From Rs1 sp000416275 (GTDB taxonomy: Bacteria > Pseudomonadota > Gammaproteobacteria > Pseudomonadales > Balneatricaceae), in the NCBI GenBank assembly GCA_965243635.1, contig OZ251574.1:2480001-2544000 (forward strand): 64,000 nt of DNA, read 5' to 3'. The number at the start of each line of letters is the position of its first letter. The first letter of the stretch is position 1. Both the position numbers and the translations under genes were made by a program. Under the pieces are notes generated by a model. It worked only from the letters and a program-made list of their open reading frames with translations, was not told where the DNA came from and made no database searches. Shown here one piece after another: positions 35,601 to 44,532 of the stretch.

Positions 35601-36917
35601 ATGAACATTAAAAATGGCAAGATATCCGGTATTCAATATCATCCATTGCTAGAATCCCTGTATGAAGAGATGCACTCGCGTCCCTATCAAGTTATTCAGT
35701 GTCCGGCGCATATTACCCATTTCGTAGTGTTGAGTAACGAGTTGCAAAAAGCCGAGCAGTTTGCTCATTTGCAACAGCTCTACGCTGCATTCGAGTTACC
35801 CGTGCCACAGCTAGATCAAACTAATTTACAGTTAGAGACCGCTACTTTTAAGGTGCGACGCGAAGTGCATTTAGAGTTCACTGCTTTTACCTTCATCAAC
35901 TCTTCTCTCAGCGATCAAGCACCGTTTGAGTGCACGGGATTGACTCCCTTGCCCCAAGGTTGGCTAGAGCAACTACCGGGAATGGTGGTGGCAAATTTTC
36001 ATCTGGCTTTACAGTGTATCGATGAAAATGATAGCCAGTTAATTGTTAACGCTAAAAAATCATTTGAAAATTTTAGACTAGTCGGTAGCAGCCCACAAAA
36101 TGGTGATGCACGAGTCTGGACCTCATTCAGACTGCACTCAGATGGCTTTGGGCGCTTTTTAATTGGCAACATTCACATGAGTGACAGCCAGATCGGTCGT
36201 TTAACTCAGCGCTTGATCGAAATTGAAACCTACCGCATGTTAACGTTGATGGCCTTACCTTTGGCCAGAGAAAATGTCACGGTACTGACAGCAATGGATG
36301 AGAAATTAGTCAAGCTGACCAATCAGCTAGCCTGCTCAGAACATTTTTCCGAGCAGGGGATACTCACCCAGTTAACGGCTATGGCAGCGCAGATTGAAGC
36401 GGTCCGTGCCAGAACCGCCTTTCGCTACACTGCTACCTTTGCCTATTATGATTTAGTGATTAAACGATTAGAAGAATTGCGTGAAGACGAGGTATCAGGG
36501 CATTTAAGCTTAAATGAGTTCATCACCAGACGATTAACGCCGGCGGTCAATACCTGCAGAGCGGTCAGTGATCGTTTAGAGAGTTTATCGCTGCGTATTG
36601 ATAGAGTCTCAGATATGATGCGCACCAAAGTTGAATTATCCATTCAAGAGCAAAACCAATTGCTGTTGACCTCCATGGATAGGCGCTCCAGAATTCAACT
36701 AATGATGCAGCACACAGTGGAGGGTTTGTCAGTTGCAGCAATTAGTTATTATAGTATTGGGCTGGTAAAGTACCTCATCGAAGCTGTTGATTTAAGCCTG
36801 TTGCCCATTGAAAAAAGTCAATTAATCGGGCTGTCGGTGCCGATTATTATTGGCACCGTATGGTTCTTTACCCGCAGAGTTCACCGTCGCTTTAAAAATA
36901 TGGACGATGATAAATAG
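35601..36917 (+). CDS. DUF3422-family membrane protein
   Basis: This 438-aa protein belongs to the DUF3422 family, recognised by the N-terminal segment YHPLLESLYEEMHSRPYQ. The long central part is soluble and partly coiled-coil (about 225-355). Two C-terminal membrane helices (about 370-425; GLSVAAISYYSIGLVKYL and IIIGTVWFFTRRVHRRF) anchor it in the inner membrane. Family function is unknown. It follows the small gene before it by 32 bases. Confidence 0.85.
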   Translation: MNIKNGKISGIQYHPLLESLYEEMHSRPYQVIQCPAHITHFVVLSNELQKAEQFAHLQQLYAAFELPVPQLDQTNLQLETATFKVRREVHLEFTAFTFINSSLSDQAPFECTGLTPLPQGWLEQLPGMVVANFHLALQCIDENDSQLIVNAKKSFENFRLVGSSPQNGDARVWTSFRLHSDGFGRFLIGNIHMSDSQIGRLTQRLIEIETYRMLTLMALPLARENVTVLTAMDEKLVKLTNQLACSEHFSEQGILTQLTAMAAQIEAVRARTAFRYTATFAYYDLVIKRLEELREDEVSGHLSLNEFITRRLTPAVNTCRAVSDRLESLSLRIDRVSDMMRTKVELSIQEQNQLLLTSMDRRSRIQLMMQHTVEGLSVAAISYYSIGLVKYLIEAVDLSLLPIEKSQLIGLSVPIIIGTVWFFTRRVHRRFKNMDDDK

Positions 36918-36922
36918 CTATT

Positions 36923-36993
36923 ACCTGAATCCGTGACTTCAAAGTGAATCAAGAGCTTGCGCTATGTGCTGCTGTGAAGTCACGGATTCAGGT
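36923..36993 (+). repeat. MITE family B, short copy B3 (71 bp)
   Basis: ACCTGAATCCGTGACTTCA and TGAAGTCACGGATTCAGGT form the terminal inverted repeat. The flanks carry the 3-bp duplication ATT (36920-36922 and 36994-36996). It lies 6 bases past the DUF3422 stop. Confidence 0.85.
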
Positions 36994-36996
36994 ATT

Positions 36997-37080
36997 TGCT
37001 GAATCGGTGGCTTTAAAGTGAATACCGAGTGTAAAATCCAGAACGTGTGTTAGTGGTGCAGTGCGGCCACGGATTCAGGT
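36997..37080 (+). repeat. MITE family B, decayed copy B4
   Basis: This diverged copy directly follows B3: it begins GCTGAATCGGTGGC and ends GGCCACGGATTCAGGTTT. The middle has the AAGTGAATACCGAGTGTAA words seen in full-length copies. It sits just upstream of bolA. Confidence 0.7.
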
Positions 37081-37099
37081 TTAATAAAAAGAGGGTACA

Positions 37100-37408
37100 A
37101 TGAGCATAGCAAAAAAGATCGAAGAGTTAGTCAGCCAAGGACTTAATTGCGCTGAGTTTTATTTGGAGAATGAGAGTCAAATGCACTCGGGACCAGCCAC
37201 CGAAAGTCATTATAAATTAATAGTGGTCAGCGATGATTTTATCGGTAAAAGGGCGGTACAGCGTCATCAAAGTGTCTATAAGTTAGTCGCTGATTTAATG
37301 AACAATCCAATTCATGCGCTGGCACTACATCTATTCACCACCACAGAGTGGGCGGTCAAAGCAGATAAACAGTTGCTGTCGCCTAAATGCCTAGGTGGGT
37401 CTAAATAG
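37100..37408 (+). CDS. bolA: BolA-family protein
   Basis: This 102-aa BolA domain protein has the conserved GPATESHYKLIVVSDDFIGKRAVQRHQSVYKLV core (about 31-63), with the invariant His in RHQ. BolA proteins pair with monothiol glutaredoxins and affect morphology and iron-sulfur metabolism. It is single, preceded by two MITE copies that may affect its promoter. Confidence 0.93.
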   Translation: MSIAKKIEELVSQGLNCAEFYLENESQMHSGPATESHYKLIVVSDDFIGKRAVQRHQSVYKLVADLMNNPIHALALHLFTTTEWAVKADKQLLSPKCLGGSK

Positions 37409-37451
37409 AAAAATTGCGCGATGCAGCATACTCGTTGTAGGCGTTTGGTGG

Positions 37452-38106
37452 TTTATTCAAGTTATAAAACCACGTCCTGAGGACGTGGTCATCGTCGAAA
37501 GGCTCTGCCTGTAGACTCTACGCATGGCATTAACTTAAATGGTTATCCCCATAACTGATTAAGGAAAGTACCATGAGTAGATTTGAAAAATTATCGCACG
37601 TTTTATGGCATTGTGAATACCATATAATTTGGGTACCAAAATATAGATACAGGATTCTTACGGGTGCAGTCAGGCAAGAGGTCTATGATTGTATTCAAGT
37701 CTATAGCAGTCGATTAAAATGTGAAATTACCGAAATAAACGTGCAACCAGATCATGTTCATTTGCTCATCAAAGTGCCGCCTAAGCAATCCATCTCAAGT
37801 TTGATGGGAGCTTTAAAAGGCAGAACTGCAATTAGAGTGTTTAAGCAGTTTCCGCACTTGAAAAAGCGACCGTATTGGGGCAATCATTTTTGGGCTAAAG
37901 GGTATTGTGTAGATACAGTAGGCTTGGATTCTGAGATGATTAGGAAATATGTCAAGCATCAAGAGAAGCTTGAAAAGCGTCAAGAGCAATTAGATTTTTA
38001 ATAGAATTACGAGATAACCAGCTTGCCTTCTAAGAGGGCAAGCACCGCCCCCTTCTAGGGGGTTAAAGGCAAAACCACCTTCTAAGAAGGTGGATTATTT
38101 ACTTTA
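37452..38106 (+). mobile_element. IS200/IS605-family element (copy 1, intact)
   Basis: The element is 655 bp long, defined by comparison with the second copy at 52106-54024. Both begin TTTATTCAAGTTATAAAACC and end GGTGGATTATTTACTTTA. The left end folds into a hairpin (CCACGTCC-TGA-GGACGTGG), the right end into CCACCTTCT-AA-GAAGGTGG. There is no inverted terminal repeat or target duplication, as expected for IS200/IS605. It carries tnpA only. Confidence 0.88.
37573..38001 (+). CDS. tnpA: IS200-type transposase TnpA (Y1 HUH)
   Basis: This 142-aa single-strand transposase has the HUH motif His61-Val-His63 (QPDHVHLLIK) and the catalytic Tyr126 in MIRKYVKHQ. Size and order match IS200 TnpA. A second copy at 52211-53903 is split by an IS3 element. 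Confidence 0.94.
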   Translation: MSRFEKLSHVLWHCEYHIIWVPKYRYRILTGAVRQEVYDCIQVYSSRLKCEITEINVQPDHVHLLIKVPPKQSISSLMGALKGRTAIRVFKQFPHLKKRPYWGNHFWAKGYCVDTVGLDSEMIRKYVKHQEKLEKRQEQLDF

Positions 38107-38173
38107 GAGAGCTCTTTAAGCCGAATATTGGCTGCAATATCCGGCTTAAATGATCGAAAGAATACTATTGCTA

Positions 38174-39274
38174 CTACTTAGGTAGCAATATATAGATTTT
38201 ACCGGTTTGTTTCATGGTGCCCGCCAGTGCTTTTGCCCTGGCCCCGCGACCGAAAAAGACATCGGCTCTGATCGGGCCATTAATAGCGCCACCAGTGTCT
38301 TGAGCAAACATCAATCTTCTATAGTCGGCACCGTCATTGGGCAGTGAGGTACTTAACCATATAGGGCTGCCGAGCGGGATAATACGTCGATCAACCGCCA
38401 CCGAGCGCTCAGGCGTCAATGGCACATTCAGTGATCCTCGAGGCCCTTGTTCTACCTTAGTGCGCAAGGTGAAAAAGATGTAGCTCGGATTCTTGTTTTT
38501 AAGTGCTTGCGCTTTTCTCGGGTGCTCAGTCAGCCAAGACTTAATTGATTGCAGCGAAATATCTGCTTTAGAAATTTCTTGCATGGCGACTAAGTCTCGA
38601 CCAATCGCTCGGTAGGGATGACCGTTTTGCCCCGCATAGCCGACACCTACCAACACACCATTAGGTAACTGCACTAAACCCGATCCCTGAATATGCAAGA
38701 AAAAGGCGTCGTCACTACTGTCGACCCACAGCAATTCATTGCCAGCTAAAGGTTGTCTAGCACCGTCTATTTCTGCTCTTGAATAATAAGCTTGCAGTCG
38801 ACCATTGACCAATCGGCCGCGAGCTCGGTTATCTTTTACTTTTAGCAAATTGTTTTTAGCGGAGACCTTTAGTAAATTCGCCGGTTTTTTATACAGCGGA
38901 TAATTAAAGCGCGCAGTTTTTACAAAGCTGCCTTGCAGTAAAGGCTCATAATAGCCGGTGATTAAGCCGTGCTTACTGCCTTTTAAGCCATTGATCGCAT
39001 GCGGTTGAAAATGTTTTTGGAAAAACAGCTTAACGGCGATAGAATCAGTCGGATTTAACTCTTGTGCCTGCTGGCAAATCTTCGACCACTGCGGCTGCTT
39101 TTTAAGCAGTTTTGGGCACTGTGCCAGTAAAGGTGCTACTAAGGTCGTGTGATCGTCCTGTTGCCAGCCCTTTAGCGCCTGCCAACTCACCGCATTTGAT
39201 ATGCCAGGTTTTCCGGCGCAGCCAGCTAAAAACAACAAACAAGCGAGCGCCGCTAACGTGTATTTAACCTGCAT
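38174..39274 (-). CDS. mltA: Membrane-bound lytic murein transglycosylase A
   Basis: This 366-aa outer-membrane lipoprotein cleaves the glycan strands of peptidoglycan. The N-terminus MQVKYTLAALACLLFLAGC has a lipobox with Cys19. The MltA barrel follows (GLITGYYEPLLQGS near the start), and the C-terminal 3D domain contains the candidate catalytic Asp in FAQDTGGAINGPIRADVFFG. An upstream ATG would add 10 residues ahead of the signal peptide and is less likely. Monocistronic. Confidence 0.94.
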   Translation of the reverse strand: MQVKYTLAALACLLFLAGCAGKPGISNAVSWQALKGWQQDDHTTLVAPLLAQCPKLLKKQPQWSKICQQAQELNPTDSIAVKLFFQKHFQPHAINGLKGSKHGLITGYYEPLLQGSFVKTARFNYPLYKKPANLLKVSAKNNLLKVKDNRARGRLVNGRLQAYYSRAEIDGARQPLAGNELLWVDSSDDAFFLHIQGSGLVQLPNGVLVGVGYAGQNGHPYRAIGRDLVAMQEISKADISLQSIKSWLTEHPRKAQALKNKNPSYIFFTLRTKVEQGPRGSLNVPLTPERSVAVDRRIIPLGSPIWLSTSLPNDGADYRRLMFAQDTGGAINGPIRADVFFGRGARAKALAGTMKQTGKIYILLPK

Positions 39275-39450
39275 AGTTAATTTTCTGCTACTCTTAAAAA
39301 CCATAGTTTAATCCCAAATAATACGCTGATATAGCATCGTTTTACCGATCATTAAGCTCGGCGTTTCGCTATAAAAGCCACAGTATAACAGTCGCTTAAG
39401 CTGTTCAGCTAGGCCGAATGTTGTAACTACTTGAACCAGTGAGTTTTATG

Positions 39451-41413
39451 CGGATATTGTAACTTCTCAATAACTCGGGGCAGAACGTCAATATAAATCA
39501 TTTTCTCTTGACAGGGTTTTAGTCCAAAAGTCGTTAAAATTAAAGACCACTTCCCTTCTTCTTTAAAGTAGCAGCACCGCGTTATACCAGTCCATGTGAG
39601 TGGTTTATTTATTTTATACACTCGCGGGTTGCGACTAACTATTTAAATGCCTCAAACCTCTTCACAGAAGCAAAAATATCACCTAAAAAAGCCATGGTAA
39701 GATAACCTTATCATTCGCTGCTATGACTTAAACCTTTGAAAAAACTCCCTACTTTACCTGATATTCCAGAAAGTGAACAAACTCCGGTAGTCAAAAGCTT
39801 ACTACTGATAGTAGAGCAATGCTTTCAAAGTATTCAGCAGCAAGCCGAAGAGATCGAGCTGCTCAAAGATGAAGTGCGCGTACTAAAAAAGCAGAAAAAA
39901 CGGCCCACTTTCAAACCAAGTAACTTGGACAAAGAAACAGATAAATCGACGGGCGATGATTCAGTATCGACAGAAAACAAAAAGCGGCCAGGCTCAAAGA
40001 AACGCTCTAAAAATGTGAATCTAACTATCCATGACGATCAAGTGGTTCAACCGCAAGACGGTATCCCTCCAGGAGCTCGCTTTAAAGGATACCGGGATTT
40101 TATTGTTCAGGAGTTGGTTATTGGCACAAAAAACACCCGTTATCGTCTCGCCCGTTATGTCACACCAGACGGCCAAACCCTCACCGCTAAATTACCTAAA
40201 GAATTGAACGGGCTGCATTACGGTCCTTATTTACTCAGCTATGTCCTTTATCAACACCATCACTGTCATGTCACCCAACCTCTATTGCTAGAGCAACTGC
40301 GAGAATGGGGGATTGATATCTCCGCCGGTCAAATCAATCGCCTTTTATCCGAGGGAAAATCTCAATTTCATCAGGAAAAGAACGACATTTTAAAAGCGGG
40401 TTTAGCTTTGTCCGATTATGTCACTGTTGACGATTCAGGTGCTCGCCATAAAGGGGTCAACGGTTATGTCACTCAAATAGGCAACGAGTATTTTGCTTGG
40501 TTTGAATCGACAGGCTCTAAGAGTAGGGTTAATTTTTTGGAATTGCTCTGTGCGGGGGATAAAAGTTATCGTATTAATCATCACGCTGAGTCTTACTGGG
40601 TAGATCAAAAATTACCGCATGTCCCACTAAAGCTTCTCTTAGAGAGTGGCTTGTCGCATTTTGCTAATGCCCTGCGTTGGGAGGAGCATCTTGATGAGCA
40701 GGGAATCAACTCGGCGCGCCACCGTCGTATTGCGACGGAAGGCGCTTTACTTGGTAATGTGCAGCATCAAAACCGGTGCCAGAACTTAGTCATACTCAGT
40801 GACGGGGCGGGTCAGTTCAATATTCTGCAGCACGCATTGTGCTGGATTCATACTGAGCGTTTGGTACACACAATGCTGCCGTTAAACGAATGGCACCGAG
40901 AGGATATAGCGAAAGTACGCGGTGAAATTTGGGATTTATATCGAGGCCTAAAAACGTATAAAGTCCGGCCAGGTTCCGATCAGAAAGCCGCGCTGGAGAC
41001 TTTTTTTGACGAGATTTTTACGCAGCGAACACGTTATGAGTCTTTAAACCAATTGCTCAAGCGGATCTACAAAAACAAAGCGAAATTACTGCGAGTATTA
41101 GCACGTCCTGAAATTCCCTTACATACCAATGGTAGTGAAACAGATATCAGGGATTTCGTAAAAAAGAGAAAGATCAGTGGAGGTACTCGCAGTGATGTTG
41201 GAAGAGAGTGCCGAGATACATTTTCCAGTCTAAAAAAGACTTGTCGAAAGCTTGGTGTGTCATTTTGGGACTATATATTGGATAGAAATTCTGGGATTGG
41301 GGATATCCCCCCATTGGCAGAATTAATTCGTCGAGAAGTAGCCGCTGACTAGGGCTTTAATTGGCGTAAGCTATAGTAGATTGCCCCGTGTTATTGAGAA
41401 GTTACCGGATATT
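39451..41413 (+). mobile_element. IS66-family single-transposase element with 8-bp target duplication
   Basis: The element spans 39459-41405 (1947 bp). Its ends are GTAACTTCTCAATAACTCGGG and the inverted match CCCCGTGTTATTGAGAAGTTAC, one mismatch in 24. The target CGGATATT is duplicated at 39451-39458 and 41406-41413. It lacks tnpA and tnpB, and so differs from the IS66 at 22242. It inserted in non-coding DNA upstream of mltA. Confidence 0.92.
39736..41352 (+). CDS. IS66-family transposase (TnpC only)
   Basis: This 538-aa transposase starts at a TTG codon. It has a leucine-rich helical N-terminus, a basic linker (about 50-95) and the IS66 catalytic region: DYVTVDDSGARHKGVNGYVT with the first Asp, LVILSDGAGQF with the second and HTNGSETDIRDFVKKRK with the Glu. 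It is intact and fills its element. Confidence 0.9.
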   Translation: MKKLPTLPDIPESEQTPVVKSLLLIVEQCFQSIQQQAEEIELLKDEVRVLKKQKKRPTFKPSNLDKETDKSTGDDSVSTENKKRPGSKKRSKNVNLTIHDDQVVQPQDGIPPGARFKGYRDFIVQELVIGTKNTRYRLARYVTPDGQTLTAKLPKELNGLHYGPYLLSYVLYQHHHCHVTQPLLLEQLREWGIDISAGQINRLLSEGKSQFHQEKNDILKAGLALSDYVTVDDSGARHKGVNGYVTQIGNEYFAWFESTGSKSRVNFLELLCAGDKSYRINHHAESYWVDQKLPHVPLKLLLESGLSHFANALRWEEHLDEQGINSARHRRIATEGALLGNVQHQNRCQNLVILSDGAGQFNILQHALCWIHTERLVHTMLPLNEWHREDIAKVRGEIWDLYRGLKTYKVRPGSDQKAALETFFDEIFTQRTRYESLNQLLKRIYKNKAKLLRVLARPEIPLHTNGSETDIRDFVKKRKISGGTRSDVGRECRDTFSSLKKTCRKLGVSFWDYILDRNSGIGDIPPLAELIRREVAAD

Positions 41414-41482
41414 AACATAAGATATTGATACTAATGAAGATTGAAAGCACCCCGTAAAAGCTATAGGCTCAGTGGTGTTTTT

Positions 41483-41986
41483 CTAGAAGCCTTTTAACAG
41501 CGCTTGATCATACTCAATCAAATCAGTCACTTGATATTGTTCGATCCATGCTTGTAATTGTTGCTGAGACTTGGCCAGCTCTTCTACTGTCAGGGTATTA
41601 TCATCTAGTTCATAGACATATTTGGATGCTCTATAACTAAAGTCTAATATAGAAATGGCGGTCAGATCGCCTTTTTCTGCGGCTAATAATAGCTTGCGCT
41701 GTTTTCTATAAATATAGTTTAACTGACTTTTTATAGCCCTGATATACAAGATATCTTTAAGGAATGGGTGAGCTTTAACCTTTTGATAAATAATTCCCAA
41801 GCTGGCCGCTGCGATCACTACCCCGGATATATTTAGCCAAAAGTTATCGCCATCAGCGGCGGCAAAAAACCAAATCAACACAGTTGAGAGGCCCACTCCA
41901 GTCACTAATAAATAAGCGCAGATGGAGAAGAAGATAGTTTTTAGATTTTTGCTGTACAAAGGTTTGTCTATCGGTAGTAATTGCAT
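41483..41986 (-). CDS. DUF3087-like membrane protein
   Basis: This 167-aa protein has two membrane helices near the N-terminus (about 17-42 and 49-68) with the segment GDNFWLNISGVVIAAASLG between and in the second, then a cytoplasmic helical C-terminal half. The pattern, including HPFLKDILYIRAIKSQLNYIYRK, resembles the DUF3087 family of gammaproteobacterial membrane proteins. Function is unknown. It is a single gene. Confidence 0.65.
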   Translation of the reverse strand: MQLLPIDKPLYSKNLKTIFFSICAYLLVTGVGLSTVLIWFFAAADGDNFWLNISGVVIAAASLGIIYQKVKAHPFLKDILYIRAIKSQLNYIYRKQRKLLLAAEKGDLTAISILDFSYRASKYVYELDDNTLTVEELAKSQQQLQAWIEQYQVTDLIEYDQALLKGF

Positions 41987-42156
41987 GGATGATCACTCGA
42001 GGATAGGAATCGAGGCAGTATAAATATTCTCCAAGATATTGCCAACTAAAACTCCTAAACTTAGTTGGTTGCTACCGATAGTAAGTGGGCTCGGTGTGTT
42101 TACTGGCAGGCTAATTTATATGTGGTCGAGGAATAAAGATGCATACCAAGTATTAA

Positions 42157-42367
42157 ACCTGAATCCGTGACTTCAAAGTGAATACAGAGTGTAAGATATT
42201 GGTTATACAGTGGAATTGAAAAATCTTAGCTGCAAGCTCAAATGCGTCCTGCATTCGCTCAATAAATGCATCCATGCATAAAACCCGTAGGTTCAGTGGG
42301 TGTTTTTCTAACCGCTGTAGAATCAAGAGCTTGCGCTATGTGGTGCAGTGAAGTCACTGATTCAGGT
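42157..42367 (+). repeat. MITE family B, full-length copy B5 (211 bp)
   Basis: ACCTGAATCCGTGACTTCA to TGAAGTCACTGATTCAGGT, flanked by the 3-bp duplication TAA (42154-42156 and 42368-42370). It is nearly identical to B1 over its full length and lies 6 bases from a MITE of family A. Confidence 0.88.
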
Positions 42368-42373
42368 TAAAGT

Positions 42374-42575
42374 GAGACCTCTGCATAACGTTGCGAGCGA
42401 AGGTAAGACAAGGACAAAACCGGCGAGATAGCGGAGTTAGTATGCCCCTTACTTTGGGTATAGTATGCCCCTGTTTATGGGTATACTGGTGTAAATGAGC
42501 ATGTTGAACCGTTTTTTAACGCCGTATTACCGAGCGCAGTTATCATACCCTCTGGGTAAGTTATGCAGAGCTCTC
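42374..42575 (+). repeat. MITE family A, copy A3 (202 bp)
   Basis: Starts GAGACCTCTGCATAAC and ends GTTATGCAGAGCTCTC, with the 5-bp target duplication AAAGT at 42369-42373 and 42576-42580. It carries the roughly 60-bp internal insert that is missing from A2. No ORF. Confidence 0.88.
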
Positions 42576-42580
42576 AAAGT

Positions 42581-42936
42581 ATCCTACTGGATGAGGGCTG
42601 TTAGTACTTAGAAACTTCTGCAAATGACACAAGCGGACGTTACAGAAAACGATGAATTATCACTGTGTATGCTTGAATTGAATTTCATTATTCCAAGTGA
42701 AACGCTGTGTGAGGACTTGTATTCGGGGCTCGGAGGGGTTGATGTGCTGGCTTAAGTTTTGACTTGCAGCGCAGGCCATATCTCTAGCCATCCTTTACTC
42801 GCCGCCCTACTATTGAAGACTTAAGTCCAAGCAGTTGCATAGACAACTTTCCTGACACAGGGGGCCGATCAAGCTTCACTCCGGACATTTGTCGATAGCA
42901 TTGTTTTTTTAAATGGGTAGATTGTTGGTCAGGGGA
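42581..42936. other. Region between MITE A3 and the IS3 element, no supported gene
   Basis: About 355 bases without an ORF I can support. A 43-codon frame (42624-42755) has no ribosome binding site. The IS3 element inserted at its right end. Confidence 0.4.
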
Positions 42937-43004
42937 GGATGATGTGGTTATAGTTTACCGGACACATAAATATACATAATATTAACCTATTTAAGGTGTG
43001 TCTG

Positions 43005-43307
43005 ATGTCTAGAAAGAAACCAAATAATTATACAAGTGAGTTTAAAGAGTCTGCTATTCAATTAGCCATTGAGTCCAATCAATCTATCGCTGCTACAGCA
43101 AAAGAACTGGGCTTAAATGTCAGTACTTTACACACTTGGATTAATAAATATCATAGTGTCAGTGAAGGGGCTAAGCCAGCAAAAAGTCTTAACAAAGAGC
43201 ACATATATGATGAGAATAAAAGACTGAGACGAGAAGTCGCTCGTTTAAAGGAGGAAAGAGCTATCTTAAAAAAGGCGGCGGTCTTCTTTGCCAGAGAACT
43301 TCACTAA
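43005..43307 (+). CDS. IS3-family OrfA (helix-turn-helix)
   Basis: This 100-aa protein has the IS3 OrfA helix-turn-helix (SIAATAKELGLNVSTLHTWI) and a leucine zipper near the C-terminus (DENKRLRREVARLKEERAILKKA). A run AAAAAAG at 43268-43274 near the end is a classic -1 frameshift site, and the orfB frame is open from there, so an OrfAB fusion transposase is expected. ATG 43005 is preferred over the upstream GTG. Confidence 0.9.
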   Translation: MSRKKPNNYTSEFKESAIQLAIESNQSIAATAKELGLNVSTLHTWINKYHSVSEGAKPAKSLNKEHIYDENKRLRREVARLKEERAILKKAAVFFARELH

Positions 43308-43354
43308 GATATTCATTTATTAGTGATCACTTAGAGCTGTTTAATCTTTCACTC

Positions 43355-44170
43355 ATGTGCCGAGTACTTTGTGTCTCTCGCAGTGGATTTTATGAATGGT
43401 TCAAGCGTCCTGTATCTCACCGAGAGTTGCAGGATCAGGTATTGAAGGCCGACATCAAGACAAGCCACCAAGATAGCCATAAGATCTACGGAACACGCCG
43501 TATACAAAGTGATTTGGTAGACCTAGGTAAAAAGGTTAGTCGGAAACGTATCAGACGGTTAATGAAGGAAGAAAACCTTGAAGCGAAAATAACAAAAGCC
43601 TTTAAAGTAACAACGGACTCTCAACATAATAAACCCGTTGCTGAAAATATACTCAATAGGGAGTTTTCTCCAGAATGTCCAGATCAGGTATACGTTGGTG
43701 ATATTACCTATATACAAACTTTAGAGGGATGGCTGTATCTGTCTGTTTTCATAGATCTCTATTCTAGAACCGTCGTAGGTTGGTCGATGGACAAGAGGAT
43801 GCCTGCAACACTGGTCACTGATTCCTTAGAGATGTCGCTGCGTAAACGGAAGCCTAAAGCTGGGTTAATAGTGCACAGTGATCGCGGCAGCCAATACGTT
43901 TCAGATAGTTATCAGGCACTCTTAAAGAAGAATAAGTATATTTGCAGCATGAGTAGAAAAGGTAATTGCTGGGATAATGCACCATCGGAAAGCTTCTTTC
44001 ATACTTTAAAAACCGAGATGGTTCATCACGAGAAATTTAAAACAAGGAGTGATGCTAAGCAGGCCATATTTGAATATATTGAGGTGTTTTATAACCGCCG
44101 GAGAAAACATTCAACCATTGGTTACGTAGCTCCAATGGAATACGATGAAGCATATAGAAAAGCTGCTTAG
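43355..44170 (+). CDS. IS3-family OrfB (DDE transposase domain)
   Basis: This 271-aa catalytic part has the DDE residues in VYVGDITYIQT (D), VHSDRGSQY (D) and APSESFFHTLKTE (E). The same frame is open upstream of this ATG, back to the frameshift site in orfA (RYSFISDHLELFNLSLMC), so the functional product is probably OrfAB made by -1 frameshifting rather than this ORF alone. Confidence 0.92.
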   Translation: MCRVLCVSRSGFYEWFKRPVSHRELQDQVLKADIKTSHQDSHKIYGTRRIQSDLVDLGKKVSRKRIRRLMKEENLEAKITKAFKVTTDSQHNKPVAENILNREFSPECPDQVYVGDITYIQTLEGWLYLSVFIDLYSRTVVGWSMDKRMPATLVTDSLEMSLRKRKPKAGLIVHSDRGSQYVSDSYQALLKKNKYICSMSRKGNCWDNAPSESFFHTLKTEMVHHEKFKTRSDAKQAIFEYIEVFYNRRRKHSTIGYVAPMEYDEAYRKAA

Positions 44171-44310
44171 AAATATGTCCGGAAAAGTCTTGCCAGATCA
44201 GGATTACACAAGCCATGGCTGTAGTTACTACCATCATCCTTACCAGAGTGGGTGTTAAGAGGCGTGATCAAACCACCCCACGGGCTTCCTGATGGCTCAT
44301 ACGATATAAA

Positions 44311-44385
44311 TCAAACAAGCCCAAAAACCATCCCAATCATTAAAATTGGCAACATACCAGCAAGCGTGTCCTCACCTTTATTCAT
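44311..44385 (-). CDS. Possible 24-aa membrane peptide
   Basis: ATG 44385 opens MNKGEDTLAGMLPILMIGMV plus four residues and a TGA. The ribosome binding site AGAGAGG sits 7 bases upstream, better than many real genes here. The peptide is a single hydrophobic helix with a charged N-terminus, like small transporter subunits or leader peptides. It could equally be the start of a gene truncated by a mutation at the stop. No homologue is recognised. Confidence 0.35.
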   Translation of the reverse strand: MNKGEDTLAGMLPILMIGMVFGLV

Positions 44386-44399
44386 TTTAAACCTCTCTT

Positions 44400-44532
44400 A
44401 GTTCACAGCATTATTAAATTGGTATCAACAAACGTTCGATTTATGAGGGTTTTTTAGCGTTCTAAGATCGTTGGTGAAATCAATCACTTACGATATTAAG
44501 ATTAAAACCAGGGCCTATTTGCGCTAGACCCC
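44400..44532 (-). repeat. Family C non-coding block, copy 2
   Basis: Read on the minus strand this block begins GGGGTCTAGCGCA and matches the left 145 bases of the element at 25837-26092, including CGAACGTTTGTTGA and CCAATTTAATA. Identity looks roughly three quarters by eye. It lies between the nitrilase-family gene and the 24-aa peptide start and may be a promoter block or the end of a mobile unit. Confidence 0.6.

Larger units (their letters stand above)
42937..44203 (+). mobile_element. IS3-family element (copy 1, free-standing)
   Basis: The element spans 42940-44200 (1261 bp), beginning TGATGTGGTTATAG and ending TGCCAGATCA. The terminal inverted repeat is imperfect, with a conserved CCGGACA word about 20-24 bases in from each end. 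The target GGA is duplicated at 42937-42939 and 44201-44203 (3 bp, normal for IS3). It encodes orfA and orfB. A copy of identical length is nested in the second IS200 element. Confidence 0.92.

Noticed and set aside
39427..39621. 64-aa minus-strand ORF at the left end of the second IS66 element
   Set aside because: It crosses the terminal repeat and target site of the element, so it cannot be an old gene, and it resembles nothing known.
42624..42755. 43-codon ORF between MITE A3 and IS3
   Set aside because: No ribosome binding site and no recognisable family; likely chance.
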